From assembly GCF_026151205.1 (NCBI RefSeq), contig NC_087075.1:13128303-13192302 (forward strand): a stretch of DNA of 64,000 bases. The letters run 5' to 3'. The notes beneath the pieces were generated by a model, which did no database searches, was not told the origin of the DNA, and saw only the letters and a program-made list of their open reading frames with translations. Positions 1 through 13,600 of this stretch are shown one piece after another; position 1 is the first letter of the stretch, and each line of letters begins with the position of its first letter. The DNA is from Bolinopsis microptera (lineage: Eukaryota > Ctenophora > Tentaculata > Lobata > Bolinopsidae). The position numbers and the translations under genes are program-made.

Positions 1-680
1 GATCACTTTTTCTCCCTCCTCGCTCTTTCTCCCATTATAGGCACTTACCATAGCTTAGGCAGCGTTGGTACATAAATCATAAAATTTAGGTTAGCCTCGA
101 TATTAACTGTAATGTAATACTAAAAGCTTATTAGGGGAGGGGGCACCCATTGCGGTCGGTTTGGACTGAGAGTTCATACTTTCATACGACAATGTTATGC
201 GTGTTTTCAAATATAATAGGCGGGTTTATACTTTTGTATTTCAACTGCGATAATGAAGTCCCAGCCATAGGCACGGGTTACACTAGTATACTCATATAGT
301 GAGTTTTTTTGAGATTGAGAGCGAGTCCGTTGCTATCAACCCATTTGATCAGGAGCGAGGTTATGTGATTTAGATTGTATTGAACCAGGAACCTTATATA
401 ATAATAAGTTGAAAGCTGAAGACCATTACTGAGCCTGTAAAGCTGTAACATATTAATTCTATTGAAACAAGGCCAAAATTCTTAAACTAACTAGAATGTA
501 AATAATTTCTGAAAAAATTCAAGAAGTTAGTAAAATCACTTTATAATATTGAACAAATCACAAAAGATAGTTGGATAATATCCGGTTGAAAGAGACAAGT
601 ACAAATGAAACTGTAAAACAGGAAGTTGGGAATGTAGGCAAATTTTCGGAGAAATTTTAAAATTTCACCAAGCCTGAATA

Positions 681-890
681 AAACTAAAATATTTCTCGGT
701 TTTTATAACGGATAAAGAAGGCATAATTATGCCTGCAAAGGTAATATTTAAGCTACCTCCAAAAATATAATTTAAAAAGGAAAGTATTCATTCTAAAAAA
801 AAGCTGACTGAAACTAAAATATTTCTCGGTTTTTATGAGAATCAAGAAGGTATAATTATGCGTGCAAAGGAACTTCCAAAATCACACGTG
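681..890. repeat. Imperfect direct duplication, period 130 bp
   Basis: The segment beginning AAACTAAAATATTTCTCGGT at 681 recurs at 811. Both copies are followed by a related AAGAAGG-ATAATTATG-GTGCAAAGG block. The copies have diverged by small substitutions and indels, so the duplication is not recent. No coding potential is seen. Confidence 0.7.
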
Positions 891-983
891 ATTCTTTTTA
901 TTTGTTATACTTGTGAGCAACCGTAAAATAGAATAAAATGATAAAAAATACAATAGACAAAGAAGCACGGTTTTTTTTTTTTA

Positions 984-1405
984 AAGAGAGGCTGGGCCTG
1001 GTTGGCCCACGAGAGGATAGCATATGGACGCTTTGCCTACCTCTGGGGTATGGCAGTCCTGTGGGAGGATGCCAGTGGAATCAAGATGAATCAAGATGTG
1101 TAAAGAAGCACGGTTATTAAATTTGAAACATAAAAAGTTTCAATCTCAAACATGGCCAGTTTCAACAATAAAATCAAAGTAACCCGTCAGTACTCAGTAG
1201 TAGGTTACTTTGATTTTGTGGGTGAGACTGAGTTTCCCAACATCGATTTAACGTTTTGTACACCATTGATCACCAGCTGCACTGGGCAGCTGAGCTATTG
1301 TGTTAAATCCCACGCATTATGTGTTTTTAAAGAAGAGACATGATCGCCGACAAAAATATCAATAAATTTTAGAACCTTTTATTAAGTTTTCTCACTTGCC
1401 TGCGC
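984..1405. repeat. Dispersed repeat, copy 1 (related to 8640-8945)
   Basis: Bases about 1228-1400 match 8769-8945 closely in direct orientation, including the landmark ATGATCGCCGACAAAAATAT. The adjoining block at 984-1080 matches about 8650-8745 in inverted orientation. The two parts are therefore arranged differently in the two copies. I cannot assign the family; an old transposon remnant is likely. Confidence 0.6.
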
Positions 1406-1669
1406 CCTGCGACCATCTCACTGATGCACCCATGCTTCAATTTATTGAAGTCTTTTGGTATTAAATATTAATTAACTTATAAATGGACATTTGAAAAACG
1501 AAAAGGTGGTATAAATGTAGCTGGGACTCTCTCCTGGAAGTTTTCCTGACAATTACTAATTGGAATCACTTTGTATAGCTAGAATCGTATTTCCGGGAAC
1601 AATTTTATTCCGAAAAATTTAAAACATAAAAAGTTTCAATCTTAAACATGGCCAGTTTCAACAATAAAA

Positions 1670-4600
1670 TCAAAGTAACCTGTTAGCCCGTTTTCTTAGT
1701 TCAAACTCCTGTAGAATACAGGGACACGATGTGGTTCTCTTCAACTTTCTGCTCTGAACCAAACATTCCTTCACATCCGTCAGCTCCTTCTTGCTTATCT
1801 TAGTCTTTACTTCTGCGAGCAGTCACGTGATATAGACTAACCAATCAGAGTAATGCATTTCTTATCACGTGACACAATTTAACATGTAAGAGTGTTGTCC
1901 AATAATTCTCATCGCTTTAAAGTCAAACACAAAAGAAAAATTATCCAACAGTTTTACGATGACGTGACATAAAATAATGAACTGATTTTATCAAAATCAC
2001 AGTATCACTGTATTCGAGTAGTTTTTGTTGGTATACGCGTTTTTATCACTTGACACTAAAACCACCGTATTTAAAGTTCTGACTGACCGACTTGGTTGAC
2101 AATAGGAAGAAGCTTGGTGTAGGAGGAACTGAGAGCCAGGGTTCCTCTATCGGATATCGGGGTACTGAGGTAGGGTCTCACTAGCTGCTCGTACTTGTCG
2201 GGGGACACTGTCTTTCTGTTCTCCTGTGCATACAGAATATATCAGACATCGCTATATATTATGTGCATAGATTATTTACTATGATATTTTATGCGAAGAT
2301 TTTAGTGCCTTCTTGGTGCCTTTTTCAGGTCCTATGAATCATGCTGATTCATTACATAATATTATAACCTTCAAAATAGGTATCACGGAACTGAAGATTC
2401 CTGAAATAAACTTTGTCTCGACCTGTTTCCTGTTTAGCATAATAAATTCAATACTAGTACATAATTCTATACAAATCGGTTCTGGATCCAACAGTATCTA
2501 CCTGCTTGATTAGTCTCTTCTGTTGGATAGCCTCCTCCTCCTTTAACTTGGTCTGTACTTCTACCATATGAGAGCGATAGTTCTTTATCTCTCCGTATGA
2601 TGTGTAATAGTCTGATTTGTAGCGTGAGTGAGGCTCTGACTCTGTTAGGATGGGAGCTGATCCTGGCCTCGTCCTGGAATAATGGGGGTTAGAGTTAGAG
2701 TTAGAGTTAGAGTTAGAGTTAGAGTAAGAGTTAGAGTTAGAGTTAGAGTTAGAGTTAGAGTTAGAGTAAGAGTTAGAGTTAGAGTTAGAGTTAGAGTTAG
2801 AGTTAGAATTAGAGTTAGAGTTAGAGTTAGAGTTAGAGTTAGAGTTAGAGTTAGAGTTAGAGTTAGAGTTCAACCCTAGCTTACTACCGTACGGCGTGAA
2901 GTTTTGCGAAAAGAAAACAGTACGGCAAATCGGAGTGTATGGAAAATCGGGGTTTATGATTTTTGAGTCCCAGTCAGATCACATTTTTTGTCTCCACATA
3001 GTGCTGGTTCCAAGCTTACCGCTTAAATATTATATAATTAATGAACTTATGATTAGTTGTTGTTTGGTTTCCCAATACAATAATGTTAATCTATGAGCGT
3101 GCATTTTGTTATATAGATTTCAGTCGGAGTTCAATCTCTTGTGCAATACCACAAAAAACTTCAAGACTATAAAATTAGCGTTATTTCAGCAGATTTCTTT
3201 ATTACCACGATAGGTACTGCATGACACATTATTAAAATTGTGGGCCAATCTTCTTGTCGTGGTGTTCATAATTGTTTTCTAACTTATCATGCAAATCAGT
3301 CGGAGTTCAATCTCTTGTGCAATACCACAAAAAACTTCAAGACTATAAAATTAACGTTATTTCAGCAGATTTCTTTATTACCACGATAGGTACTGCACGA
3401 CACATTATTATAATGGTGGGCCAATCTTCTTGTCGTGGTGTTCATAATTGTTTTCTAACTTATCATGCAAATCAGTACCAGAAACTCCAGGTGCGAAAAC
3501 TTTTAATCAAGTTTGGTCAGTCGACGTAGAAATTCGAGAGTAAATGGGCTAATATAATAGTCTCGAAAGAGAGTATAATCATAATCCTACAAGTTTTCAG
3601 GACAATCATCTGAGTTTTGAAGTAAGGTGCCACAATCAAACATCTGGTTTTACATAATAGGATGATTTCGAAATATTCTGAGCTTATAAGATCCGTTCTC
3701 AGTGACAAAAATGAAAATTACGTTGACAGAGCTCTTCAACCGACTCATTAATTCGTGATGTTGTTGGTTAAGTGTTTGGTGTTCTTAGTGGGAGTTGTGA
3801 CCGTAACGTCAGGACAACAAACAAACAGTTCTAAGGGATTAAGAAGTATGATTAAATCTCAGGGAGACAACTGCCATCGGTAAGTTTTAGTTAGTCACCA
3901 AATAATGATGTTTTTTAGTAAGGTCAAATAGTGGGTAATTCATGATATTGAATTTAAACATAACACTTATATTAATTGTAATATTATTTAATTAATATAT
4001 TCATCCTTGCTCGCCAATCATCGCCGTATTGATAACTTAATGATGCTTTTCAGCGCGATCATGGAAGCTTTTGCAGATAACAGTATGGAACGTGAGGATT
4101 ATCAAGTGAGCGAGATGGCTAAAAAGGCCATGGAATTCTGGGAGCAGAGTAGGAAGAGAAACGAAGAAACACCCAAGAATAAGGATTTACTGATTTATCT
4201 GAACTGCCCTAACCTTAACGAAGCCAGTGTAGCAAAAAGGCTTTTCCCCATTTGGAACGATGTAAGTCCCAGAAAAACTAAATGCTACAATATGATTAAT
4301 AGGCTGTTCGACACCAAGAAATCTTTGGGAGATAATCCTCAGAAGATAGGTTTCGGTTGTGCTGTAGAAACTGGGGAAATGTGGGGAAGTGGGATTTATG
4401 CGATTATTTGTTTCTTTTGTCTTCCATGAACTTGAAACCGTATTATTGATGAAGAGTGACTATGTTCATTAATTGCTCCCAGAAATTTCAAATTTGGTAC
4501 TGACTGTTGGCAATTTGTTTATTTCGAAGAATAATGTTTCAGTATTATTATCATATTATATTAGTTCAAAAATAAATTGCGTACACATTGGAAAAATACG

Positions 4601-7600
4601 TTATCATGCATTATAAACTAATTATGGATTGATCATATATTGCGTTAGGGACAAAGGTTTAGTTACGTGATTAGAGGTGTCCAATAAATAATGATAAGAA
4701 TATATTTACCATTACATCATGTACTGCTAAAATAAGATTAAGTTAACCAACTTAGAGTCACAGCGGGTTATAATTAAGAATTTACTTTTTATAAGTGAAC
4801 ATTTTACATTACAGTGAATTTACATTACAAAAAATTGTACACTAAGTGCTGATTAACTCATTAACTTACAGCCTCCGGTTCCTTATCTTTATTTTATCAG
4901 GTCCTACTAATTCCATTTCATGTTTCTTTCTGGTAACACTTTGAGAGGAGCCGTGTCGTCTCGTTAACACTCTGTTAATATTATATTATGTTAAATAGAA
5001 TTGGAAATTATGATAAAATTAGGTTTCTTATGAAAATTAGAATTATAATAATAAGCGATGTTCATTGAAATAGCAGCTAGTGATCTTAAGCCACGGTCAC
5101 GGTAGTATCAGTGAGTTTTATGGCGAACCCAGAGATGCTGTATCTGTCAATTAGATTACTTTCTGTCAAAAACATTTCCTTGTTCTTGTTGAACATTCTC
5201 CTAACAGCTATATCTAAATCACGTTTAAAAACATTTCCTTGTGTTTAACAAACCTCCTTCTGAGGGCTCTATCGTCCTCGTCCGTCTCGTCAGATAAAGT
5301 GTCTTCTTCAGATGTGGAACTTTCCATCGACTCAACCTGCACATTTTATTATACTGTTATCAAACAAGAATTTCGTCGCGGTTAAACCACGCACGATCAA
5401 TTTTCCCTTCGATGTACTTACTTGTACCATTAATTCTTTCGAGTGAAAAGTGTGACTGGAAAAAAGTGCAACATATTTACATACTATGTTTTTAATAAAT
5501 GAGTGGGATTCGTGCATGGTCAATGGTAAAAATTGACGATTTATTTGACCAATGTTGCGCCGCGCATCAACAATAAAATTAAATGAATCCAGAAAATTGC
5601 GGAAAATAACTTTGCGAAGGAGGAACTTCACTGTAATTTATTAACACATAACTAGCGTCGCGCACAGCATAACAGACGCTTCCTATACACATAATTATAG
5701 GTGAGTGGTCTATATTGCAAAGGAGCAGACTTTTGTCATCAAATTCCTCTGTTAACAACTGTTTATTAATTGAATCAACAACAGTTTCTGATAAGGCTAG
5801 TAAATAATGAAAATCAGCCTTAAAACTATCATCCTCCTTCACTAACCACTTCACTTCCCTCATCTTCACTTAAAACTATCATCCCCCTTCAATAGCCACT
5901 TCCCTCATCTTCACTTAACCCATTAGGGACGACGAGTTTTAAAGTTTGCCGATTTTGATACCGTTTAACACACTAGGTCACTTTACAGCAAAAATGAGAT
6001 ATCCAAAAAAGCTAATCTGTATCTCGTTTACTTTAAAAGATACAGCTATGGTCGCATACGACCCACTCGTCCGGGTCGCAAACGACCCATCACGGTTTTT
6101 CGGCTTTAACTTCTGAAACAAAGACGTTAGGATAAAATAAAAACTGTAGCATAAGTTAAAAACATATGGTCAATACTGTGTAACTCTAACTTTTTAAAAA
6201 TAAAGAATTTGGGTCATTAACGACCCACTCGGCTCACTTGCTTATTACTACATATGTCCATGTAACTTCTTGAATTCAGCCTAAAGCATGACATCATAAG
6301 TTCAAAATCGCCTCTCAGCAAGTGATAATCATCATAAACTGCGAAAAATCGGTTAAATGGGTCATTAGCGACCCACTAAGACCACAAAATTGATTAATTA
6401 AATATAATGTTGTCAAACTTTTACAAATATTAGTATAAATACATGTTATATCTTGGTCATTACTCCTGTACGTTGATTTAAATTTTAAAATCGATCAACT
6501 GGGTCAATAACGACCCACTCGGAAGTTGAACCACGACATAAATTATCAGTATCATGTTGTTCTACCATCAAGAAATACACTCGTAGGTCTTAATTCCACG
6601 CAAACCACGGGTGGCTGACTACTAGCCCTTCTGAGATCTGGAGTCTCACGGTAATCTGCAGATCACGTCACCCGATGACTGACGAATAATGGGCAGAATT
6701 GGATTGATAGGTAGGTGAGTTTATCAGCTGTTAGTACACGACCGTAATGCCGTGAGACAGCAAACAACATGCCTATCTTTTCCCGATTCATATAACGTCC
6801 AAGAAGAACTATACAACTGCTGGATTCAGATTTCAGATGGCTGCATCTACTCTCTTCGCAGCTCCCTTTCTTTACTTCTTAGGGGCCGTTCATATATTAC
6901 GTAATCACTTATTGGACAATTTTTACGCCCCCCCCCCCCCCCCACCGCATAGCTATTATGTCAAAATTACACAAGCGTAATCATTTGGAAACTCCCCTCC
7001 CTCTCGGCCGATTACGTAATACTTGTTTTCGTTTTGAAAGCTGCCTTGTTGCGGGGTTTGTTACCCACAACGAGGTAGTTGTCTGAGAGATTGCAGGTTG
7101 CAGCACCGCCAGCCAAATGGGGGGGGGGGGGGGGGGGGGGGGGCTTTTTCCTTGTACTTCTTCACAGAGCTGTAGATGTAGCCATCTGAATGCAGCAGTT
7201 GTTTAGTTATTCTCGTACTTTCTAGGAATGAAAAAAAAACAGATTGGCATGTTGGATTAGAATATGCAATTTGACCACTCGTCTTTCAGTATTTACCCAA
7301 GGTTACATGATATCTCGTATACTTCGTTCAGGGGATTTTGCTTGAGTGACATGATCTGATCACCGTGGGACCCTGGGTCTCAAGCGGTGGGTTGTAGCAG
7401 GTCGTTTACCAAGATTCGAAATTGACGAAAAAGGTAACAGAATCTAATAAGCAACAACAACAGCATGGCTATACCTAGCAAGTTAGGAACGAGGGCCGAT
7501 TCCTTTTCTTTTGCGGCACGGCCACGGTCCTTTCGGTAGGATTTCCACGCACCATAGTATTAGTCAGGACGCAACTCCAGGCATATGCAGTAGTGTTATT

Positions 7601-10600
7601 CTCGCAGCTCTTTGATGAGTGATGACGGCCCTTCAGTTGGCCCTGGATCTCAGAAGGGCTAGTAGTCAGCCACCCGTGGTTTGCGTGGAATTAAGACCTA
7701 CGAGTGTCTTTGTTGATGGTGGAACAGCATGATACTGATAATAATTAATGAGGTGGTTCAACTTCCGAGTGGGTCGTTATTGACCCAGTTGATCGATTTT
7801 AAAAGTTAAATCAAAGTACAGGAGTAATGACCAAGATAAAACATGTTTTTATACTAATATTTGTAAAAGTTTGACAACATTATATTTAATTAATCAATTT
7901 TGTGGTCCTAGTGGGTCGCTAATGACCCATTTAACCGATTTTTCGCAGTTTATGATGATTATCACTTGCTGAGAGGCGATTTTGAACTTATGATGTCATG
8001 CTTTAGGCTGAATTCAAGAAGTTACATGGACATATGTAGTAATAAGCAAGTGAGCCGAGTGGGTCGTTAATGACCCAAATTCTTTATTTTTAAAAAGTTA
8101 GAGTTACACAGTATTGACCATATGTTTTTAACTTATGCTACAGTTTTTATTTTATCCTAACGTCTTTGTTTCAGAAGTTGAAGCCGAAAAACCGTGATGG
8201 GTCGTTTGCGACCCGGACGAGTGGGTCGTATGCGACCGCACTTAGTAAACAGCGTCTAGCTCTGTTTGTGAACATCTGATTATCACGGGCTTTTCATATG
8301 TCTCAAGGAAATCGTTGCCCGCAACTATTTTGTCCTCAACAAAATAAGCCTACATAAAGTTTTAATGTCCCAATCAAGGCAAGAAGTAAAGTGAAATATT
8401 TTCCAATTATGACGACTAATTAGCCTAATTATTTAGTTGTTAGTAATTAATTGGGTCTCGACTGGAAAGTCAATAATGTAGCCCAATAAATTTTGAGCAT
8501 ATGTGCGAAAGATTCGTTGCGTTTAGTATAATGGTTTGTCCTCTATAGCCTCTAGAAAAGGTGGGTCGTAAACGACCCTATCGTCCCTAATGGGTTAAAA
8601 CTATCATCCCCTTCACTAGCCACTTCCCTCATCTTCTCGAATAGATAACTCCGGTAACTCCCTTCAGGGTAGCCATACCCCAGACTCCAGGCAGGCAGAG
8701 CATCATCATTCTCTTCTTTTGTGAACCATCCAGGTTCAGCCTCTCTTTAATACAAAAGACTGGTTGAGACTGAGTTTCCCAACATCGATTTAACGTTTTG
8801 TACTCCATTGATCACCAGCTGAGCTATTGTGCTCACCTCTTTTGTGTCATCCCACGCATTATGTGTTTTTAAAGGAGAGACATGATCGCCGACAAAAATA
8901 TCAATAAATTTGAGTACCTTGTATCAAGTTTTCTCACTTGACTGAGCTGTGCGACCATCTCGCTGCTGCATTTATTGGATACAGTAAAATGATAAAATTA
9001 GGAGGTCAAAGAAAACAAAGGAATATTGATCGTTCTGGCTGGGGTCAAATAAAAATTGATCATTGCAGCACTTTCAGTTCCTCTCTGCGAGTCTCTCCTT
9101 GATAAGTGATAACCACCTTGCCACGTTTTATTATTTCCAGTTTGGTTACAGAGTCTCTGATTGTGACTACACGAGAATGGTTCCTCTAAAGACAATAACC
9201 ACCCTACTGAAGATAACTATCGCGCTGATAATATTCCCAGGTTCGAATAGCTGTTACACCCTAAGCGCCGTGTTAAATTCTGAACCCTTCCAAAAGTTCA
9301 CCCTACCTCCGGGGAACCAGTGTTGGGAGTACTGTAAAGTCCTGGAAGATTGCCAAACCTTCACCATCTCACTGGACAAACTGTCGGAGTGTTCATTGCA
9401 CACGGAAAGAATGAGTGAACTTGATTACGATAATGACATAAAGTCGTTAGCTGTAATCCTAGATAAAACATGTCTTTTCAGACGGGACTCCTTGGAGACC
9501 ATGAAGAGAAGCCAGGAGACGGGGCTAGTTATCCAGAATCCGGATACAGGACGATGCGTGGAGGTGGACATCACAGGATATGAGGGTCTCAACACCACAA
9601 GACCTACGGGATACCCACTGGTTTGGAGCTTAGCATGTGACCAAACCTGGGAGTTGAGATCCGTGACGACCGACGGGCAGTTCGTTCAATTTGGTTGCAA
9701 GAAAACAACAGTTCAGCTTAAGAACACCAACATGTGCATCACCTTGTTCATCTCTGTGGAGGAGATTGTGCCTAAAGCATTCCTGCTTACTTGCAAAGGT
9801 GGAGAGGAAGCAGATGACCAAATATTACTACTCTGTCCCGGACAAGATCCGTCTTCAGAAAAGGACGGGATATGGTCCCTGATGCAGTATCTTCCCTGGT
9901 ATAACTCCATCGCCCTAGGATCTCTTCTTTCCATCAATCGCACCACAACCCTGGACCGGGTCCGACTCTCTACTGGAAATGAACTGAAAGATCAACAGCT
10001 GCTTGTAAGGATGTAAAAGCTGAAAATGGGACGGCTCTGCTGGACGTGTCAGTCCCGGTATTCCTCCCTGGAGAGAGCATCACGGTGGAATGTGATGAGG
10101 GATTTGGAGTGAGGGGTGACAACGAAACTTATGACAGCAGTTATATCACCTCCTGCTCTGAGCACATGGATCTGGATCAGTGCTCTCCTCTACCTAAGAA
10201 AAGGGAACAGAGATGCTTTAACCTGGAGGATCTGGAGGATCTTGAGGATCTGGAGGATCTTGAGGATCTTGAGGATCTAGAGAGGAATATAACAAGTGGC
10301 AGTGACATGGACCTTAGGACATTCTTGTTGGTTATAATTGTAGGGCTCATACTTTTTCTAGATCATTGATTGTTTAGTTAAGTTTTGGACACGTTCAGTT
10401 ATCAGTATCTACTTTGAGAATGGTAATCTTAGATCGGACAAGCTTTTAACATTACTTAATATTTTCTTGTTATTTTTTCTTACAACTTTTCAAAAAACAC
10501 ACATTATATTTGGAATGCGGTTATACTTAAATATGTAACAGCTGTTAAAAATGATCCTGTGCTTCAAGATTAAATAACTAAATAATTCTAGACCCAAAAT

Positions 10601-13600
10601 TTAATTTCGATTTAGTAGACATGTTTATTACGGTAATTATGGTAATTACAGTAATTACGGTAATTACGGTCATTACCGTAACCTATTTAGTTATTATAAA
10701 TCAAGAGGCTTGCATATAATGAACATATTGACACGGGTGCAGAGTTGAGTCTGTACGGAACCTAGTAGTTTCAGATCCTTGTTTAACTTGTTAATTATGT
10801 TAGCTGCAAGGTAAAGATTTTGTAAAAAACAATCTTTTGTAAAATTGGATATCATGCCTACTACTATAATAATGCTCGAGATATTTCTATTCTTATGCCG
10901 GCCATTTCAAGAACTAGCCTGATCGAGAAGAGCTTGCTGTAAAATAAGCACACCACATATATTATATTATATACATACAATAAACGTTACGTCACGTGAG
11001 GTAGTGTGACGTCACGTGAGGTAGTGTGGCGTCACGTGAGGTAGTGTGACGTCATGTGAGGTAGTTTGACGTCACGTGAGGTAGTGTGACGTCACGTGAG
11101 CGAGTGTGACGTCACGTGAGGTAGTGTGACGTCACGTGAGGTAGTGTGGCGTCACGTGAGTTAGTGTGACGTCACGTGAGGTAGTGTGACGTCATGTGAG
11201 GTAGTTTGACGTCACGTGAGAGTGTTTAACAACTCACCTGATTAAGAAGAGCTTGCTGTTCAGCAGTAGCTATGGCGCTCTCATATTTAGGAAAGAGGTG
11301 TGTCTTGATAAATAGTGGCGGTAAGTCCATCTTTGGTGGGGCAGGCGTCCAATACAACCTAAAATTGATAGGTTATAAATATTTTTTAAATTTAATTTTT
11401 CAAAAGAATATCATAAGATCTGTCTATCATTGATATAGCCTGATGGAATTGTAATTAAATCTACTAACTGTTTATCTCGAATCTCAGGAACTTTAGCACC
11501 CTCAATCTTAATATCCAAGTGAACATCATCTCCTTCTTCTTCGGCTGGTGCATCACGTGGTGTCTCCACAAACCACGACAGAGACGTCTCTGACTGGAGA
11601 AGGGAGCTGTTTTAGTGTCAGGACTGATTAAAACTGGTCAGATATGTAAATATATGTAAATTATAAATAATGCAGTCACGTGTCAAATTAAGTCGAAGTT
11701 ACAGTTACAATATAACGTGTTTCAAATGTTATTAAATCATGAAAACATCTTTTATTTTGATTAAAAGTACACCCGATAAATGATTGAGCCGTGAAGTTCA
11801 ATAATAAAATTGAATGTAATCTTAATTTATTAAATTTAATGTAAAAAACTTAAATAAGATATTAAAAATTAAATAAGATATAACTAACCCTGATATCCTG
11901 CACAGAGACAGGTAAACCCTGAAAGTGAGCAGACCGTGTGATATTATGCAAGACACGTGGTAACTGGGGCTGTACAGCTAGCGTACAGAAGTGGTGAACT
12001 GAGAAGTGTGACGCTGGGTCTTGGGTGCCCGGTTCCCTGTGGGATGGTGTAGGTTATTATACTGGGATGTCACGTGAGGAGGTGTGACGTCACGTGAGCG
12101 AATGTGACGTCACGTGTAGGCGTGATACGTCACGAGAAGTTATGATAGCATACAAGCATATATTATAGTACAAAGTGATACTATAATGCACCATGTAGAT
12201 AGTAAAGTGACATCAGGCTGAGAATCCTTGGCTCCCTCAAGTAACCCTTCTCTATCATCCTCTTCTGAAGAATAGCATAACATCATAATAAAGTAACTAT
12301 TATTTATGAGTAAATCAAATAGAGTCCTTTAAACCCTTTAAATTAATAATATCAAACCGAATTGTCTTTTCAAAATTTGGATACATCATCCTGATCAAAT
12401 GAGTTCTAAATCAGAAAGAAAAAAAAAATCAATTCGAACAAACAAAAGAACAATTTACAAAAGAACACACAAAAGAACAAACAAAAGAACAAACTAACGA
12501 TATCTCCTATCTGAAATATCGAGGTTTTTGCCGGTGATGTTGAGCACGTCCTCGTAGGTTGGCTCACTGTAATACAAGTCATCCTGCAGCTCCTCTCTGT
12601 CCTCTGTAAAACAGTCGCGTGATTAAATGATACAGTCACGTGATTAGATGATACAGTCACGTGATTAGATGATACAGTCACGTGATTATATGATAAATAC
12701 ACGTGATTAGATGATACAGTCACGTGATTAGATGATACAGTCACGTGATTAGATGATACAATCATGTGATTAGATGATAAATACACGTGATTAGATGATA
12801 CAGTCACGTGATTAGATGATAGATTAGATGATAGTAGATGATTAGTCACGTGTTACAGTGTTAAGGATACAGAATTACAATAAAATTACTAACATTTCAA
12901 ATTGAACCGTATTGACGTGAGCACGATTTACACACAAAAAATAACTTTTGTTACAACCAAAAACACCTCCTCAATCATCTATCGTCCGAGATTGTCACCA
13001 ACACTTGTTGCAAAAAACAAACAAAATATATAATATTTATTATTTAAGCAACATGAATGATCCGATAAGAGACAGCAGTATATAATTTTTGGCGGAATCA
13101 GTTCCAGATAAAACATGCAATTAATTAATTGGTTTATAATTACTTAATTGGTTTTATAATGGCTCTGAGTTCGACGGAATGATATTGCATGTGATAAAGA
13201 GACTAATATTTGTGATAATATTATGATACACATTACACAACTGCAGTCTGTACAAAGGATAATATAAGATATAGTTTTTAAGCATACATTGTTTTTAACT
13301 ACATAGATTAGAGGTTGAACATTAACAATGAAGCAAGAAATTCAATGAAACAAGAAATTTAATTTTAGCACATTTTACAGAATAAAAAGATGTAAAACAA
13401 TTCATAAAATATAATGCCCATTTGGTGTATGACTTTTTGGTCCTTGACTGCTAGTTTGGTTTTGGAAGGACAGGTAACTAACGCGAACGGGGCAAGGAAT
13501 GCGCGTGCCTGAAAGCTTTTGCACACACCGAAACGCTAGTTCAGTTAGGTAAAGCAATATCTATTCAACACATCTGTTAAATATCAAAACAAATAATTCT

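Larger units (their letters stand above)
1..1669. other. Gene-free 3' flank with short repeats
   Basis: No coding sequence is supported here. The stretch lies beyond the 3' end of the 20-exon minus-strand gene. It contains an imperfect 130-bp direct duplication (from about 681 and 811), a dispersed repeat at about 984-1405, and two copies (about 1122-1180 and 1618-1683) of a short repeat. The second of these short copies provides the stop codon of the neighbouring gene. The remainder shows no recognisable structure. Confidence 0.6.

Noticed and set aside
2454-2879. Long frames of alternating Asn-Ser or Val-Arg
   Set aside because: They are translations of the GTTAGA array. Only the part at 2502-2673 on the minus strand is a real exon.
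4053-4429. CAP/SCP domain in the small secreted protein
   Set aside because: Only a vague resemblance at the C-terminus (GCAVE followed by a hydrophobic Cys segment); core CAP motifs are missing.
5579-5869. Minus-strand frame of 96 codons as an extra exon of the 20-exon gene
   Set aside because: The exons at 11238 and 5336 already join in phase 0 without it, and I find no clean acceptor and donor pair around it. It could still be an alternative exon.
12406-12849. Minus-strand frame with SSNHVTV repeats
   Set aside because: It is the CACGTG minisatellite read through into the exon at 12499-12603 in a wrong frame.
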